Source of the DNA: a virus
DNA: 53,937 bases
Direction: 5' to 3' (one strand)
Virus record (IMG/VR): IMGVR_UViG_3300032325_000820
Coordinates: 1 to 53,937 of that record
Both the position numbers and the translations under genes were made by a program. Of the stretch, positions 40,644-49,290 are shown piece after piece (the first letter of the stretch is position 1; the number at the start of each line of letters is the position of its first letter). The notes below the pieces were generated by a model. The model was given only the letters and a program-made list of their open reading frames with translations. It ran no database searches and was not told the origin of the DNA.

Positions 40644-42998
40644 ATGAAAGGAAGAAAAAAAATAGAATTACCGGATATGTTTGACTCAACGGAATTGATC
40701 CAGGATATAGATAATGCCGAGATTAATAAGGTTGAAGATTTAGAAGACGGCTCATCTGTTTATGAAATAGGCAAGCCGGAGGAAGATAACCTTAACAATG
40801 ATAAGTTTGATGCTAACCTTGCTCTTACAATGAAAGAGGAAACGCTGGAGAAAATATCGACTTATATTTTAGATGCTATTGATGACGATATTAAAGTAAG
40901 GCAACCATGGCTTGATATACATAACAGGGTCAAAAAGTATCTAGGACATAACCTTGAGGACTTGGAGAAGCAACCTTTTGATCAAGCATGTAGAACATTT
41001 GATACTACACTTAGTACGGCATTAATTCGTTTTTGCGCTACCTCAAGAGCCGAATTATTACCCGATAGCGGTCCGTGCGGTGCTAAGATATTCGGACAAG
41101 ATACTGAAGAACTTGAAGAAATAGGAAAGGTAAGGAGTCAGTGGCTTAATTACTTTTTAACCATAAAAGATTCGGCTTATTATAAAGACTTTGAAAGGTC
41201 TTTATATTATATAGGTTTTTATGGGACTATTATTAAAAAGGTTTATTACGACGATATTTTAAAACAACCTATATCCAGATTTATTGTCCCCGAGGATTTT
41301 TTAATTAATATTGATTGCACTTCTATACTTGAGTCAAGCAGGCTTACTCATATTTTAAAATTATCTGCCCGTGAGGTTTTAATTAATCAGAAGAGCGGGA
41401 TTTATAGAGACGTTGAACTCCCTTATTTAAAAGTTGTCGGGGGTGATAGTAATAATAATTCTAATAATCAAGAAGCCGATTCCGGCAAGATAAATAATCT
41501 TATTAATCTTGATAGTTATAAACAAAGAACCCTGCATGATATATATGAGAGTCATATCTATTTGAATTTAGAGACTTTTGAAGACGGTTATTCTTCTGAA
41601 GAAATAAAGGAAGTTGCCAAGCCTTATATTGTTACTATTGATAAAGAAAGTAAGGAAATATTAAGTATCAAACGCAACTGGAGGGAAGAAGACGCGGAAT
41701 TTAAAAGAAGAAAATATTTTGTAGCCTATCATTTTTTCACCGGTTTTGATATATGGGGTCTTGGGATGGCAAGGATGTCAGGGACAAATGCCATCGCAGT
41801 TACCAATATGTTAAGACAGACTGTTGATGCTGCTACTTATCAGAATTTGCCTGCCGGTTTTATTGACCAGGGAGCTACAAAGCAGCAAGTAACGGATATA
41901 GTACTTGGTGCCGGTCAGTGGAAAATCATGAATACCCAAGGCTCAAAAAGCATAAGAGATTTATTTGCTCCTTTGCCTGCAAACGGTCCTTCTCAAAGCC
42001 TGATGCAATTACGCGGGGAAATCATAGCCCAGATGCAGGATCAGTTATCTACTACGGAACTCGGCATGATGGATAGTAAGGAAGATATCCCGACTGGTAC
42101 GGCAATAGCTTTTTTAAAAGAGAAAAACAAAATTGAATCTTCTGTTTTAAAATCCTTACATGTTTCATTCTCGGAAGAACTAAGGTTACTCGATGATATT
42201 TTTAAAGAAGTTGTTGATAGAGAAGAATTTTTTATTAACGGCGAGCAGTTTATTATTACCAAAGAACATTTTGTTGACAGCGTGCAGGTAGTGCCTGTAT
42301 CAGACCCGTCCGTTAATTCTACCATTGAGCGAATAATGAAAGCTGAGGCGATATTCCAAACAGCAATGCAATTACCGGATAAAGTTAATACGATAGAGGC
42401 ATTAAAAATGGTATTTCAGGCTCAAGGGTTAGATGAGAATCTTATAGACAACTTAATTATCAAAGGTCAAGAAGTAGAGCCTGCCGATCCTATTACCGAG
42501 AATATGAACATGATGCAGGGAAAAGCCGTCAAAGCGGGAATAGAGCAGAATCACGATGCACATATTATAGTACACTCTGCTCTTGAGGATAATGATGCTG
42601 CCAAGGCTCACATACAGGAGCATATGGCACTTAAATTCATGTTAGAGATGGAAGAGGCTATGGGTATTGATTTAAGCCAAATTGATCAAAGTAACCTAGA
42701 AGTACAAAATATAATTGCTTTAAAAGCGGCAAGAGCCGTAGAAGAACTGGGCTTAAACAAACATACCGTCGATAACGAACCTATAGACCCGAATGAGTTA
42801 CTTGCTGCGGAAATAGAGCAGAAACGGGAAGAGAATATCATTAAGAAAGAGATTGCCGATCAAAATCTTGAAAAAGAAATTTTTAAAAGTCAGCTTCACT
42901 TTGAAGAAATGAAAGAAAAACTAAAAGCCGAAAAAGAAATGGCACTTTTGGAAGCGAGAGTTGAGATGGAAAAATTAAGAAACAGATTAGGAGAATAA
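40644..42998 (+). CDS. portal protein (podovirus / P22-like)
   Basis: A 784-residue protein of the large portal type. The core runs ~85-600, with VRQPWLDIHNRVKKYLGHNL, FDTTLSTALIRFCATSRAEL and GLGMARMSGTNAIAVTNMLR, TYQNLPAGFIDQGATK, IRDLFAPLPANGPSQSLMQL, and the LSTTELGMMDSKEDIPTGTA region typical of portal wings and tunnel. The C-terminal ~150 residues are charged and helical (KEKLKAEKEMALLEARVEME), comparable with the barrel of P22 gp1. It forms the dodecameric DNA gate. The N-terminal ~60 residues are acidic and probably disordered. Confidence 0.88.
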   Translation: MKGRKKIELPDMFDSTELIQDIDNAEINKVEDLEDGSSVYEIGKPEEDNLNNDKFDANLALTMKEETLEKISTYILDAIDDDIKVRQPWLDIHNRVKKYLGHNLEDLEKQPFDQACRTFDTTLSTALIRFCATSRAELLPDSGPCGAKIFGQDTEELEEIGKVRSQWLNYFLTIKDSAYYKDFERSLYYIGFYGTIIKKVYYDDILKQPISRFIVPEDFLINIDCTSILESSRLTHILKLSAREVLINQKSGIYRDVELPYLKVVGGDSNNNSNNQEADSGKINNLINLDSYKQRTLHDIYESHIYLNLETFEDGYSSEEIKEVAKPYIVTIDKESKEILSIKRNWREEDAEFKRRKYFVAYHFFTGFDIWGLGMARMSGTNAIAVTNMLRQTVDAATYQNLPAGFIDQGATKQQVTDIVLGAGQWKIMNTQGSKSIRDLFAPLPANGPSQSLMQLRGEIIAQMQDQLSTTELGMMDSKEDIPTGTAIAFLKEKNKIESSVLKSLHVSFSEELRLLDDIFKEVVDREEFFINGEQFIITKEHFVDSVQVVPVSDPSVNSTIERIMKAEAIFQTAMQLPDKVNTIEALKMVFQAQGLDENLIDNLIIKGQEVEPADPITENMNMMQGKAVKAGIEQNHDAHIIVHSALEDNDAAKAHIQEHMALKFMLEMEEAMGIDLSQIDQSNLEVQNIIALKAARAVEELGLNKHTVDNEPIDPNELLAAEIEQKREENIIKKEIADQNLEKEIFKSQLHFEEMKEKLKAEKEMALLEARVEMEKLRNRLGE

Positions 42999-42999
42999 T

Positions 43000-43218
43000 A
43001 TGAAAGATCATGAATATATTTTAATTAAAACCATAGATTTAATAAAAGATAATCTGGAGGTAGTAGAAGATAAATTAATCGGTGGCGGTTTATCTTCTAT
43101 GGAGGATTATAAGTATCACTGCGGGCTTAGATATGCTTTTGACGCAATACTTTGTCATATTAAAGAAGCTATAAAAGAAGAGAGTAATATTGTTGATAAG
43201 GTAGAGAATAATTTTTGA
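43000..43218 (+). CDS. small unknown head-operon protein
   Basis: A 72-residue helical protein: KTIDLIKDNLEVVEDKLIGG, then YHCGLRYAFDAILCHIKEAI. It starts 1 base after the portal stop (TAATATG junction) and precedes the co-chaperonin. Small proteins of this form follow portals in many podophages. Function unknown. Confidence 0.6.
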   Translation: MKDHEYILIKTIDLIKDNLEVVEDKLIGGGLSSMEDYKYHCGLRYAFDAILCHIKEAIKEESNIVDKVENNF

Positions 43219-43232
43219 AAAGGAGTAAAAAC

Positions 43233-43625
43233 ATGATGGAAATGGGATTATTTGAGGAAGAAGAGATAGCTATTAACTATGATAATTTTAATATAAATGA
43301 AGAGTTAAAATTATTTGAAGATTGTATCTCTCATCCGACCAAAATACTAATCAGATTATATATAAAGCCTAATAAGGTCGGCTCGCTTTATGTACCTAAT
43401 AGTAAATCCGTTTACGAGGAAATGGTAGGGTATGTAGCTAAAATAGGTAAGTGTGCCTTTACGGGTGAACGCTACAAGGAATGGGGAGAGTGGTATAAGA
43501 TAGGGGACTGGGTAGCTTTTCCAAGGCATGCCGGCATTAGATATACCTATAAGAAATTACCGGTATTTTCAATAATGGATGATGCACCTCTTCTGGTAGT
43601 AAATGATCCAAGAGACGTTAAATAA
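43233..43625 (+). CDS. GroES-like phage co-chaperonin
   Basis: 130 residues from ATG 43233; an upstream TTG start at 43215 is less likely because AAGGAG sits 7 bases before this ATG. The pattern ISHPTKILIRLYIKPNKVGS, then YEEMVGYVAKIGKCAFTG, then YKIGDWVAFPRHAGIRYTYK is a GroES/Cpn10 beta-barrel: KI.IRL start, the VG.V..IG centre and the GDWV.F....G....Y end, with the mobile loop shortened. Phage co-chaperonins such as T4 gp31 replace GroES so that large capsid proteins fit into GroEL. Its place between portal and scaffold/capsid genes supports this. Confidence 0.72.
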   Translation: MMEMGLFEEEEIAINYDNFNINEELKLFEDCISHPTKILIRLYIKPNKVGSLYVPNSKSVYEEMVGYVAKIGKCAFTGERYKEWGEWYKIGDWVAFPRHAGIRYTYKKLPVFSIMDDAPLLVVNDPRDVK

Positions 43626-43647
43626 CTTTAAAAAGGGGTGATTATAA

Positions 43648-44589
43648 ATGAAAGAGAAGGAATTGGAATTTGATAATAAAATTAATGAAGTTTTATCCGG
43701 CGTACTTGATAACAACAAACCGGAAGAACAGGAAGGTTTAAGCGAGGATCAAGTTAATATCAATCTTGAGGCGACCGATGAGCAACCTTCCATAGAAGAA
43801 GCATCCGAGCAGCAGGCAGAGGAAGAACCTATTAACGCCGCTGATCTATTTAAGGATAAATATTATCAAGAGAAGAAAAAGAGAAAAACCATTTTAGCCG
43901 ATCGTCAAAAGTTAGAGCAGGAAAATCAGGAATTAAGACAGTTTCTTAATGGAACTATTGAAAATAATACTAAATTGTATGGCCAGAATTTATACAATGA
44001 TTTAGAGCGAATCAGGAATATAAAAAAACAGGCATTACTTGGCGATGATCCCGATTTGTTTTTAGAAGCCGACGAGCTTCATAAAAAAACAATGATGAAG
44101 ATTAATGAATTTGAGAATATGGCAAGCAACAGTGCTACTGATAAAACAAAGCAGGAAGAGCCTCCTGTATCTACTGAAGCCAATATTGATAATAGAATGG
44201 CCGAGCAGCAGCTTTCTAAAGCACAAGAGTGGTTAGATGATCATCCGGAATTAATAGATGGGTCTTCGCATTATAATCCAAAAATCCAGAAAGAAGTTGC
44301 GGCTTTTATTCAAGAGTTAGATAAAGACTTAAAAAAGAAAGGCAGAAGTAATGAGATATTAAGTGATCAATATCTAGACGCAATTGATGAATTTATTGAT
44401 AGCGTAAAAATAAAAAAGCCCAAAGACGGTTATACTACTTCAAATGTCGGAGGGGTTAGAAATAACTTTAGTAATCAGGGGTCTAATAAAATACGTATTA
44501 CCTTAACTGATTTTGATAAACAAATGGCTAGAGAACTGAAAATGAGTGAAGAGCAGTATTTAAAATATCAATATAAAAATAGAGCATAA
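43648..44589 (+). CDS. probable scaffolding protein
   Basis: A 313-residue, very acidic and helical protein: a disordered Glu/Gln-rich N-terminus (~1-70), a coiled coil (FKDKYYQEKKKRKTILADRQ, KLEQENQELRQFL) and a basic C-terminal end (ITLTDFDKQMARELKMSEEQ, YLKYQYKNRA). Acidic N-terminus, central coiled coil and basic C-terminal hook, encoded between portal and capsid, is the usual scaffold layout: it assembles the capsid protein and leaves before packaging. No sequence family is claimed. The ribosome site AAAAGGGGTG precedes the ATG. Confidence 0.68.
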   Translation: MKEKELEFDNKINEVLSGVLDNNKPEEQEGLSEDQVNINLEATDEQPSIEEASEQQAEEEPINAADLFKDKYYQEKKKRKTILADRQKLEQENQELRQFLNGTIENNTKLYGQNLYNDLERIRNIKKQALLGDDPDLFLEADELHKKTMMKINEFENMASNSATDKTKQEEPPVSTEANIDNRMAEQQLSKAQEWLDDHPELIDGSSHYNPKIQKEVAAFIQELDKDLKKKGRSNEILSDQYLDAIDEFIDSVKIKKPKDGYTTSNVGGVRNNFSNQGSNKIRITLTDFDKQMARELKMSEEQYLKYQYKNRA

Positions 44590-44594
44590 TTATT

Positions 44595-45038
44595 ATGAAA
44601 AATGAAAGAAGAACAAGAGATACCGAAAATAGAATGTTTGATAAAGACGAAAGTAGGACTTTCTATAATCATGATTATATTAGCCCTTTAACTATTCCGG
44701 AATATGTAATAAAACCCGGATTTGAATATTATTGGGAAAGGAGGAGTTTAAAAGGTCAAATGGATACGGCTTTAAGTATGGCCTATAAAAGGGGATGGAG
44801 ACCGGTAAAAGTTAGTGATGATCCAAATAGAATTCCAAGCGACCTTTTTGAATTAGATGAGGTGGCAAAAACTTACATATGTGAAGGAGATTGTATTTTA
44901 CTTGAGAGAGAAAAGAAACGCGGAGAAATAGAAAGAAAAAAACATAATGAATATTCATTAAGAATGGCTACTGAATCCAAAGCTTATAATTATAATGATA
45001 ATAAGCCGACCGAGAACGCTTTAAACGTAAAGATATAA
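44595..45038 (+). CDS. unknown conserved-looking head-region protein
   Basis: A 147-residue protein with a characteristic order: a charged start, IPEYVIKPGFEYYWERRSLK, then SMAYKRGWRPVKVSDDPNR, then a CILLEREKKRGEIERKKHNE helix. I have seen the same order (P.G..Y.W.R......G..GWRPV...........G..L.ER) in head modules of other podophages, where its role is unknown. It lies 5 bases after the scaffold candidate. A capsid assembly or head-vertex function is inferred. Confidence 0.6.
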   Translation: MKNERRTRDTENRMFDKDESRTFYNHDYISPLTIPEYVIKPGFEYYWERRSLKGQMDTALSMAYKRGWRPVKVSDDPNRIPSDLFELDEVAKTYICEGDCILLEREKKRGEIERKKHNEYSLRMATESKAYNYNDNKPTENALNVKI

Positions 45039-45044
45039 AATATC

Positions 45045-46181
45045 ATGGCATTTTTTCCATCAATAGATACGGCGAAAGAAATAACTTTAACTGCCAATAT
45101 CCAGCTGGATTATCCGTATTCGGCAAATCTTGCTAATGTTACCGTAGCGGATATGATGGATGTTACGGCTACCATAGGCAACTTAAATATTTTCTTGCCG
45201 GACGCAACACAAACTACTCCGGGATTTTCCATTAGTTTTAATAATGTCGGAGCTAATAGTTTTAATATTGTTTTAAACGATCAACTAACACTATTTACGC
45301 CTGTTGCTGCCGGCAAAGTTTTGACAATATATTTATATGATACTACAACTCCTAACGGAAGCTGGAGAATAATTCCTTTCGGCGGTGGGGTAAACGGTAT
45401 ATCAGAATTAACTTTAACTAGCTCGGATGATTCAATTACGGTAACGGGTAGCCCGGTATCTCCTCCAAGCGGGACACTTGACATTAAGTTGCCTAGTCTT
45501 ATTTCAGCAATCACAGAGCTTGCAAACGGAACGCCCGGAATACTTGCTCTTGATCCGGAAACAAATAGTTGGTCATTAATATCGCTTGTAAACGGTAGTA
45601 ATATAGTAATTACCAACCCGAGCGGAGTAGGCGGTAATCCAACGATAAGTTTAGGTACTGTGATAGTTGTAAATCAGATTACGGCAGGGAATATAATTAT
45701 TAATAATGATTTAATTACCAACACCGATAGCGGGGGAGTACTCAGTATCGTTTCAAACGGGACTAATTCGGCTTTAAACCTAAATAGTGTTTTAGTCGAT
45801 ACTGAGGGGAATATTACGGGCATTAACAATCTAACCATAGAAGGTATATTCAAGTCAGTTAATACTGCTAAAGCCTGGTGCAGATTTAGTAATACTTCTG
45901 GAACAATTGCAGTTTCCTCTAGCTGTAACGTCTCAGGAGTAACTTATAATAGCAGTAATTCTCAATATGTCATTACATTTACAAGTCCGATGGGTAATTT
46001 GAATTATGGAGTATTTATAAGCTGTGCCAATAATAACAGCACGCCTCCTTTAGCGCCGCGAATAGGTTATGATATTGTAAGACAATTAAATTCCGTAACC
46101 ATAGTTTTAACGGATAGTTCAGGTGAAATGCTACCTGATATTCCCGAAGGTGTATCTGTTATGATATTTTCAACAAGTTAA
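45045..46181 (+). CDS. fibre-like protein in the head module
   Basis: A 378-residue, Thr/Ser/Asn/Gly-rich beta protein without charge clusters. Blocks such as SDDSITVTGSPVSPPSGTLD and NIVITNPSGVGGNPTISLG are the repeating units of phage shaft fibres, while the C-terminal ~110 residues (AWCRFSNTSGTIAVSSSCNV and onward) look like a globular head. Being encoded between scaffold and capsid genes rather than with the tail fibres suggests a head fibre or an additional adhesin. It is followed by the opposite-strand Phd-VapC module. Confidence 0.65.
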   Translation: MAFFPSIDTAKEITLTANIQLDYPYSANLANVTVADMMDVTATIGNLNIFLPDATQTTPGFSISFNNVGANSFNIVLNDQLTLFTPVAAGKVLTIYLYDTTTPNGSWRIIPFGGGVNGISELTLTSSDDSITVTGSPVSPPSGTLDIKLPSLISAITELANGTPGILALDPETNSWSLISLVNGSNIVITNPSGVGGNPTISLGTVIVVNQITAGNIIINNDLITNTDSGGVLSIVSNGTNSALNLNSVLVDTEGNITGINNLTIEGIFKSVNTAKAWCRFSNTSGTIAVSSSCNVSGVTYNSSNSQYVITFTSPMGNLNYGVFISCANNNSTPPLAPRIGYDIVRQLNSVTIVLTDSSGEMLPDIPEGVSVMIFSTS

Positions 46182-46192
46182 TTTCTATTAAC

Positions 46193-46570
46193 TTAAGCTA
46201 AAATATAAGGAACTTTATATTTAATAATTTTCTCATCTCTAGTAATTATGGTTAAATTTTCAATTATAGCTTGAGATATAAGAAGTCTATCAAAAGGGTC
46301 GTCATGATGTTTATCTAAATTTTCGATAAAAAGCGTATGTTTAATTGCTATAGGTAATACGTCAAAACCACATTGTAATATGATTTCTTCTAAGTTACTT
46401 GGAACATTAAGTTTACCCAAAGATTTTTTAATAGTAATCTCCCACGTATTAACAGAACTAATAAAAATAAGATTGTTAGGATTACTGATAATTTGTTTAG
46501 ATTGATAAGATAAATTTAAATTATCCTCTATCCACCAAATAAATGTATGGGTATCTAATAAATAACTCAT
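46193..46570 (-). CDS. vapC: PIN-domain ribonuclease toxin (VapC)
   Basis: A 125-residue PIN nuclease: first acidic residue Asp 6 in YLLDTHTFIWW, Glu ~44 in NTWEITIKKSLGKL, and DDPFDRLLISQA (acidic residues ~90-94) followed by the late strand LTIITRDEKI (Asp ~117). This is the class often paired with Phd-type antitoxins and encoded together as a toxin-antitoxin pair. It would cleave RNA, commonly initiator tRNA in known VapCs. It starts on the last base of the antitoxin gene. All acidic residues are present, so the toxin should be active. Confidence 0.88.
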   Translation of the reverse strand: MSYLLDTHTFIWWIEDNLNLSYQSKQIISNPNNLIFISSVNTWEITIKKSLGKLNVPSNLEEIILQCGFDVLPIAIKHTLFIENLDKHHDDPFDRLLISQAIIENLTIITRDEKIIKYKVPYILA

Positions 46571-46806
46571 TATATTTTATCATAAAATTTAGATAATAAT
46601 TCAGGAGATAATTCGTCAAAATCTTCGGACATTTTAACTTTACCTTTGCAAATACCGGGTCTGCGGGGTGATAATAATTTTTGATATTTAATCAATCTAA
46701 CAATAGGTTTTCCTGCTTTACAAATGATAACATCTTCCCCGTCTTCCACTTTTTTTATTAAATTGGATAAATGAGTTTTAGCCTTATGTATTGTTGAAAC
46801 TTGCAT
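46570..46806 (-). CDS. Phd/YefM-family antitoxin
   Basis: A 78-residue protein with the classic Phd start: VSTIHKAKTHLSNLIKKVED, then GEDVIICKAGKPIVRLIKY, a DNA-binding Phd fold, and a C-terminal acidic toxin-binding tail (KMSEDFDELSPELLSKFYDK). It overlaps the VapC gene by one base. The upstream dyad at 46820-46849 over a promoter-like sequence fits autorepression. As a module it would stabilise the phage-plasmid after loss or act against other phages. Confidence 0.85.
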   Translation of the reverse strand: MQVSTIHKAKTHLSNLIKKVEDGEDVIICKAGKPIVRLIKYQKLLSPRRPGICKGKVKMSEDFDELSPELLSKFYDKI

Positions 46807-46819
46807 TTTAGTAATTAAT

Positions 46820-46860
46820 TTAAGTTAGTTCAGTTTAGACTAAGTTTAAATTTAATTCAA
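46820..46860 (-). promoter_or_regulatory. promoter and dyad operator of the Phd-VapC operon
   Basis: On the - strand TTGAAT (46855-46860), a 17-base spacer and TAAACT (46832-46837) form a plausible promoter. It is overlapped by an imperfect dyad with arms TTAAGTTAGT (46820-46829) and ACTAAGTTTAA (46839-46849), as expected for an operator bound by the Phd antitoxin. Confidence 0.5.
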
Positions 46861-47101
46861 CATAAAATATAACCGATACCGTCTTGATATTTTAATTTTA
46901 ATTTATTAAAATTAACTTAAAGCAAAAGTTTGCCACAACTATAAGGGCGTCTTTGAGTTTGTAGTTTTATCTCTGCAAAAAACTAGGTTTTTTTCCGCTA
47001 TTAAAGTCGGGAAGCTTTAAGCTTCATGGGTTCATCTAGCCTTCTAATAGATTAAAAATTTCAAATACTATTTTTAATAATAAATATTTTTAGGTAAATA
47101 T
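46861..47101. promoter_or_regulatory. non-coding region before the head genes, with small dyads
   Basis: No gene is visible here. It holds AAAAAACTAGGTTTTTT (a self-complementary stretch near 46977-46993) and the perfect dyad GAAGCTTTAAGCTTC (47011-47025). The right end has the leader and ribosome site (TTTTAGGTAAAT) of the head gene at 47102. It probably carries the promoter that restarts late + strand transcription behind the opposite-strand toxin-antitoxin module, but I cannot point to its boxes. Confidence 0.35.
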
Positions 47102-48223
47102 ATGGCTTATGGCGTAAATTCACCTTTTGGTTTAGTACCTTACGGTCATTTAATCAGCGGTGTTGATAATATAAAAACAAATAGTAATTATAAAATAAAT
47201 GCTAATAGTTATAGTTTAAATAAAGGAGACCCGGTTGTATATGCTCCCTCAAGTGGCACATATAGTTACGCTCAATCTGCTGCCGAGATTATGTTATATA
47301 ATCCTACTCCGGTTTTTGCAGCAGCATGGGCGGCCGGTACTCCTCTTAACGTAACAACTATTACGCATAACTCTGCGGCTCCCGGCGCAGCTGCCGTAGC
47401 TACTCCAAAACCGGCTATTCTTGGGGTGTTTCAGGGATGTGCTTATTACGCTCCTGACGGTACTTATATTGAACAAGAATACTGGGTAGCAGGAACACAA
47501 GTAAAAGCCGGAACTTATCCAACAGCTACAATCATTGATGATCCTTTTGTTATCTGGGATATACAACTTAGTTGCTACAGCGGAGCTTTAACGGCGGCAA
47601 ACACTACATTTGCTTTATTACCGTGTTTGCAAGTGCAAGATGGTACTTGGCCTGATACGGGAAATGCAAGTAATGCTCCGACCATAGGAAACAGCGCCGT
47701 TATCGGTAGCGGTATTGAATTAATAACCGGAAGTGCTATAGGCGCGACTAATAACAGTGCTTCATCAATGGCTACTATTACATTAAACGGAGCTGTGGCA
47801 GGTTATGCTAATAATCCACTTATTGCTAACTACGGCACAGCAAACGGTAATCCGTGGGGAGTATCTACTTTTTATGCTTGTCCGTCTTTAGCCGTCATTG
47901 CCCGTGCTAATGCCGCAACTACTGCTGCGGACATAAGCGGTGCGAACGAATATAATAGAAATCCTTATGTAGCATTAAACGTGGCTGCTCCGGCTAACTA
48001 TACGCAGAACACTTATGCGAGTTCTACTTTAGGAACAGGATTCGGTGCTACTCTTAAAGTACTTGGTTTTACGCCAAATGCTAAGAATGTACCGGGCACT
48101 TACGGTCAACCGGGTAATGCTAGAGCCGGCACTTATTACAATACTCCGTTCTTAAACGTACTTGTAACTATTAATAATCACGCAAAACTTCCAGGATTAA
48201 TGCCTGTGACTGTTACTGCCTAA
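47102..48223 (+). CDS. probable head decoration / capsid-associated protein
   Basis: A 373-residue Ala/Asn/Thr-rich protein with no charge clusters. The start MAYGVNSPFGLVPYGHL, followed by YKINANSYSLNKGDPVVYA, is the layout of beta-rich proteins that lie next to the capsid gene in many podophages (G..PV......G........GD.V) and are thought to stabilise the head. PAILGVFQGCAYYAPDGTYI follows that pattern. It is 21 bases upstream of the major capsid gene and probably expressed at high level. A second capsid-type protein cannot be excluded. Confidence 0.6.
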   Translation: MAYGVNSPFGLVPYGHLISGVDNIKTNSNYKINANSYSLNKGDPVVYAPSSGTYSYAQSAAEIMLYNPTPVFAAAWAAGTPLNVTTITHNSAAPGAAAVATPKPAILGVFQGCAYYAPDGTYIEQEYWVAGTQVKAGTYPTATIIDDPFVIWDIQLSCYSGALTAANTTFALLPCLQVQDGTWPDTGNASNAPTIGNSAVIGSGIELITGSAIGATNNSASSMATITLNGAVAGYANNPLIANYGTANGNPWGVSTFYACPSLAVIARANAATTAADISGANEYNRNPYVALNVAAPANYTQNTYASSTLGTGFGATLKVLGFTPNAKNVPGTYGQPGNARAGTYYNTPFLNVLVTINNHAKLPGLMPVTVTA

Positions 48224-48244
48224 AATATAATGAGGTAATATAAA

Positions 48245-49159
48245 ATGGCTATTAATACTCAATCGATTTATAATCTACTCCGCCCCGGATTAAAGGCGGT
48301 TATAGGTTTATATGAAGATTATCCTGATTTATGGAAGGAAATGTTTGAAACTTATCCTTCTGAGCGTGCCTTTGAATTTGAAGACGAAATCAGAGCGCTC
48401 GCTCCTGCCGTTGAAAAACTTGAAGGGTCATCCATAGCTCAAGATACAATGACAGTTAAATACCAAACGATGTATAAGCATAAAACTTACGGTACTTCGT
48501 TTAGTATAACCGATGAGGCTATGAATGATAACCTGTATAAAAATCTGTTTCCAAAACAGGCTAAGGCACTTGCTCAAGCTCTTAGGGAAACAAAAAATCA
48601 GATTGCTGCTAATATTTTAAATCTCGGTAATGTTATTACTACTGCAGACGGCTATCCTTTGTTTTCTGCTCATCCAATAGATGGGGGTGCTACTTCCAGT
48701 AATACGACTAACGTTGCTTTAAGTGAAATCGGTATTCAAAATGCCGTAACTGCGATTTCTCAGCTCAAGCAAATAAGCGGTACTTATGCGCAGGTTAAAT
48801 CAAAGAAATTGGTAACCGGTTCTAGCAATTGGATGGTAGCAGGTATTCTAATTGGCAGCCAATTTAGAACCTCTGTCGGTAGTGCTAACAACAATGCTTA
48901 TGCCGGTGTTAACGATCTTAACATGATAAATCATGATAGCGTTTTCCCGCAAGGTTATATTATCAATCCTTTTATTACTTCTCCGACGGCATCGTACATT
49001 ATTACTGATGCAGAAAGAGGACTTATTCACTATGAACGTGAAAAAATCAAGGATTGGTCTTGGATGGATAATACTACCAGGAGCATATGGTTTGCAGCGC
49101 AAGAAAGATATTGTTTCGGCGTATCTAACTGGCGTGGTGTATTCCAAATCGGTCAATAG
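48245..49159 (+). CDS. major capsid protein (HK97 fold, Mu gpT-like)
   Basis: A 304-residue protein. The N-terminal part ETYPSERAFEFEDEIRALAP, then MYKHKTYGTSFSITDEAMND, then LRETKNQIAANILNLGNVIT and DGYPLFSAHPIDGG follow the Mu gpT-like major head family, with the later GILIGSQFRTSVGSANNNAY and WFAAQERYCFGVSNWRGVFQ end. This is an HK97-type shell protein; about 415 copies would make a T=7 head. GGTAATATAAA precedes the ATG. Length and motif order are normal. It is the best capsid candidate in the window. Confidence 0.85.
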   Translation: MAINTQSIYNLLRPGLKAVIGLYEDYPDLWKEMFETYPSERAFEFEDEIRALAPAVEKLEGSSIAQDTMTVKYQTMYKHKTYGTSFSITDEAMNDNLYKNLFPKQAKALAQALRETKNQIAANILNLGNVITTADGYPLFSAHPIDGGATSSNTTNVALSEIGIQNAVTAISQLKQISGTYAQVKSKKLVTGSSNWMVAGILIGSQFRTSVGSANNNAYAGVNDLNMINHDSVFPQGYIINPFITSPTASYIITDAERGLIHYEREKIKDWSWMDNTTRSIWFAAQERYCFGVSNWRGVFQIGQ

Positions 49160-49176
49160 TTAATAAAAGGTAAGTT

Positions 49177-49290
49177 ATGGCAGTTCACAGTAGAGGCTTA
49201 GCTAACATTCTTCTAAAAAACGCTCCTAAAAAGGGCGTTAAGAAGGATAGTTCTAAGGAAATAAAAAAATCTGATAATAAAAAGAAATAA
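49177..49290 (+). CDS. 37-residue basic peptide after the capsid gene
   Basis: A short frame starting MAVHSRGLANILLKNAPKKG and ending in a Lys/Ser-rich tail with stop TAA at 49288-49290, immediately followed by the next ATG. AAAGGTAAG precedes its start. The exact fit between two genes, with no spare bases on the right, argues that it is translated. Its Lys-rich tail resembles minor DNA- or head-associated phage peptides; function unknown. Confidence 0.55.
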   Translation: MAVHSRGLANILLKNAPKKGVKKDSSKEIKKSDNKKK

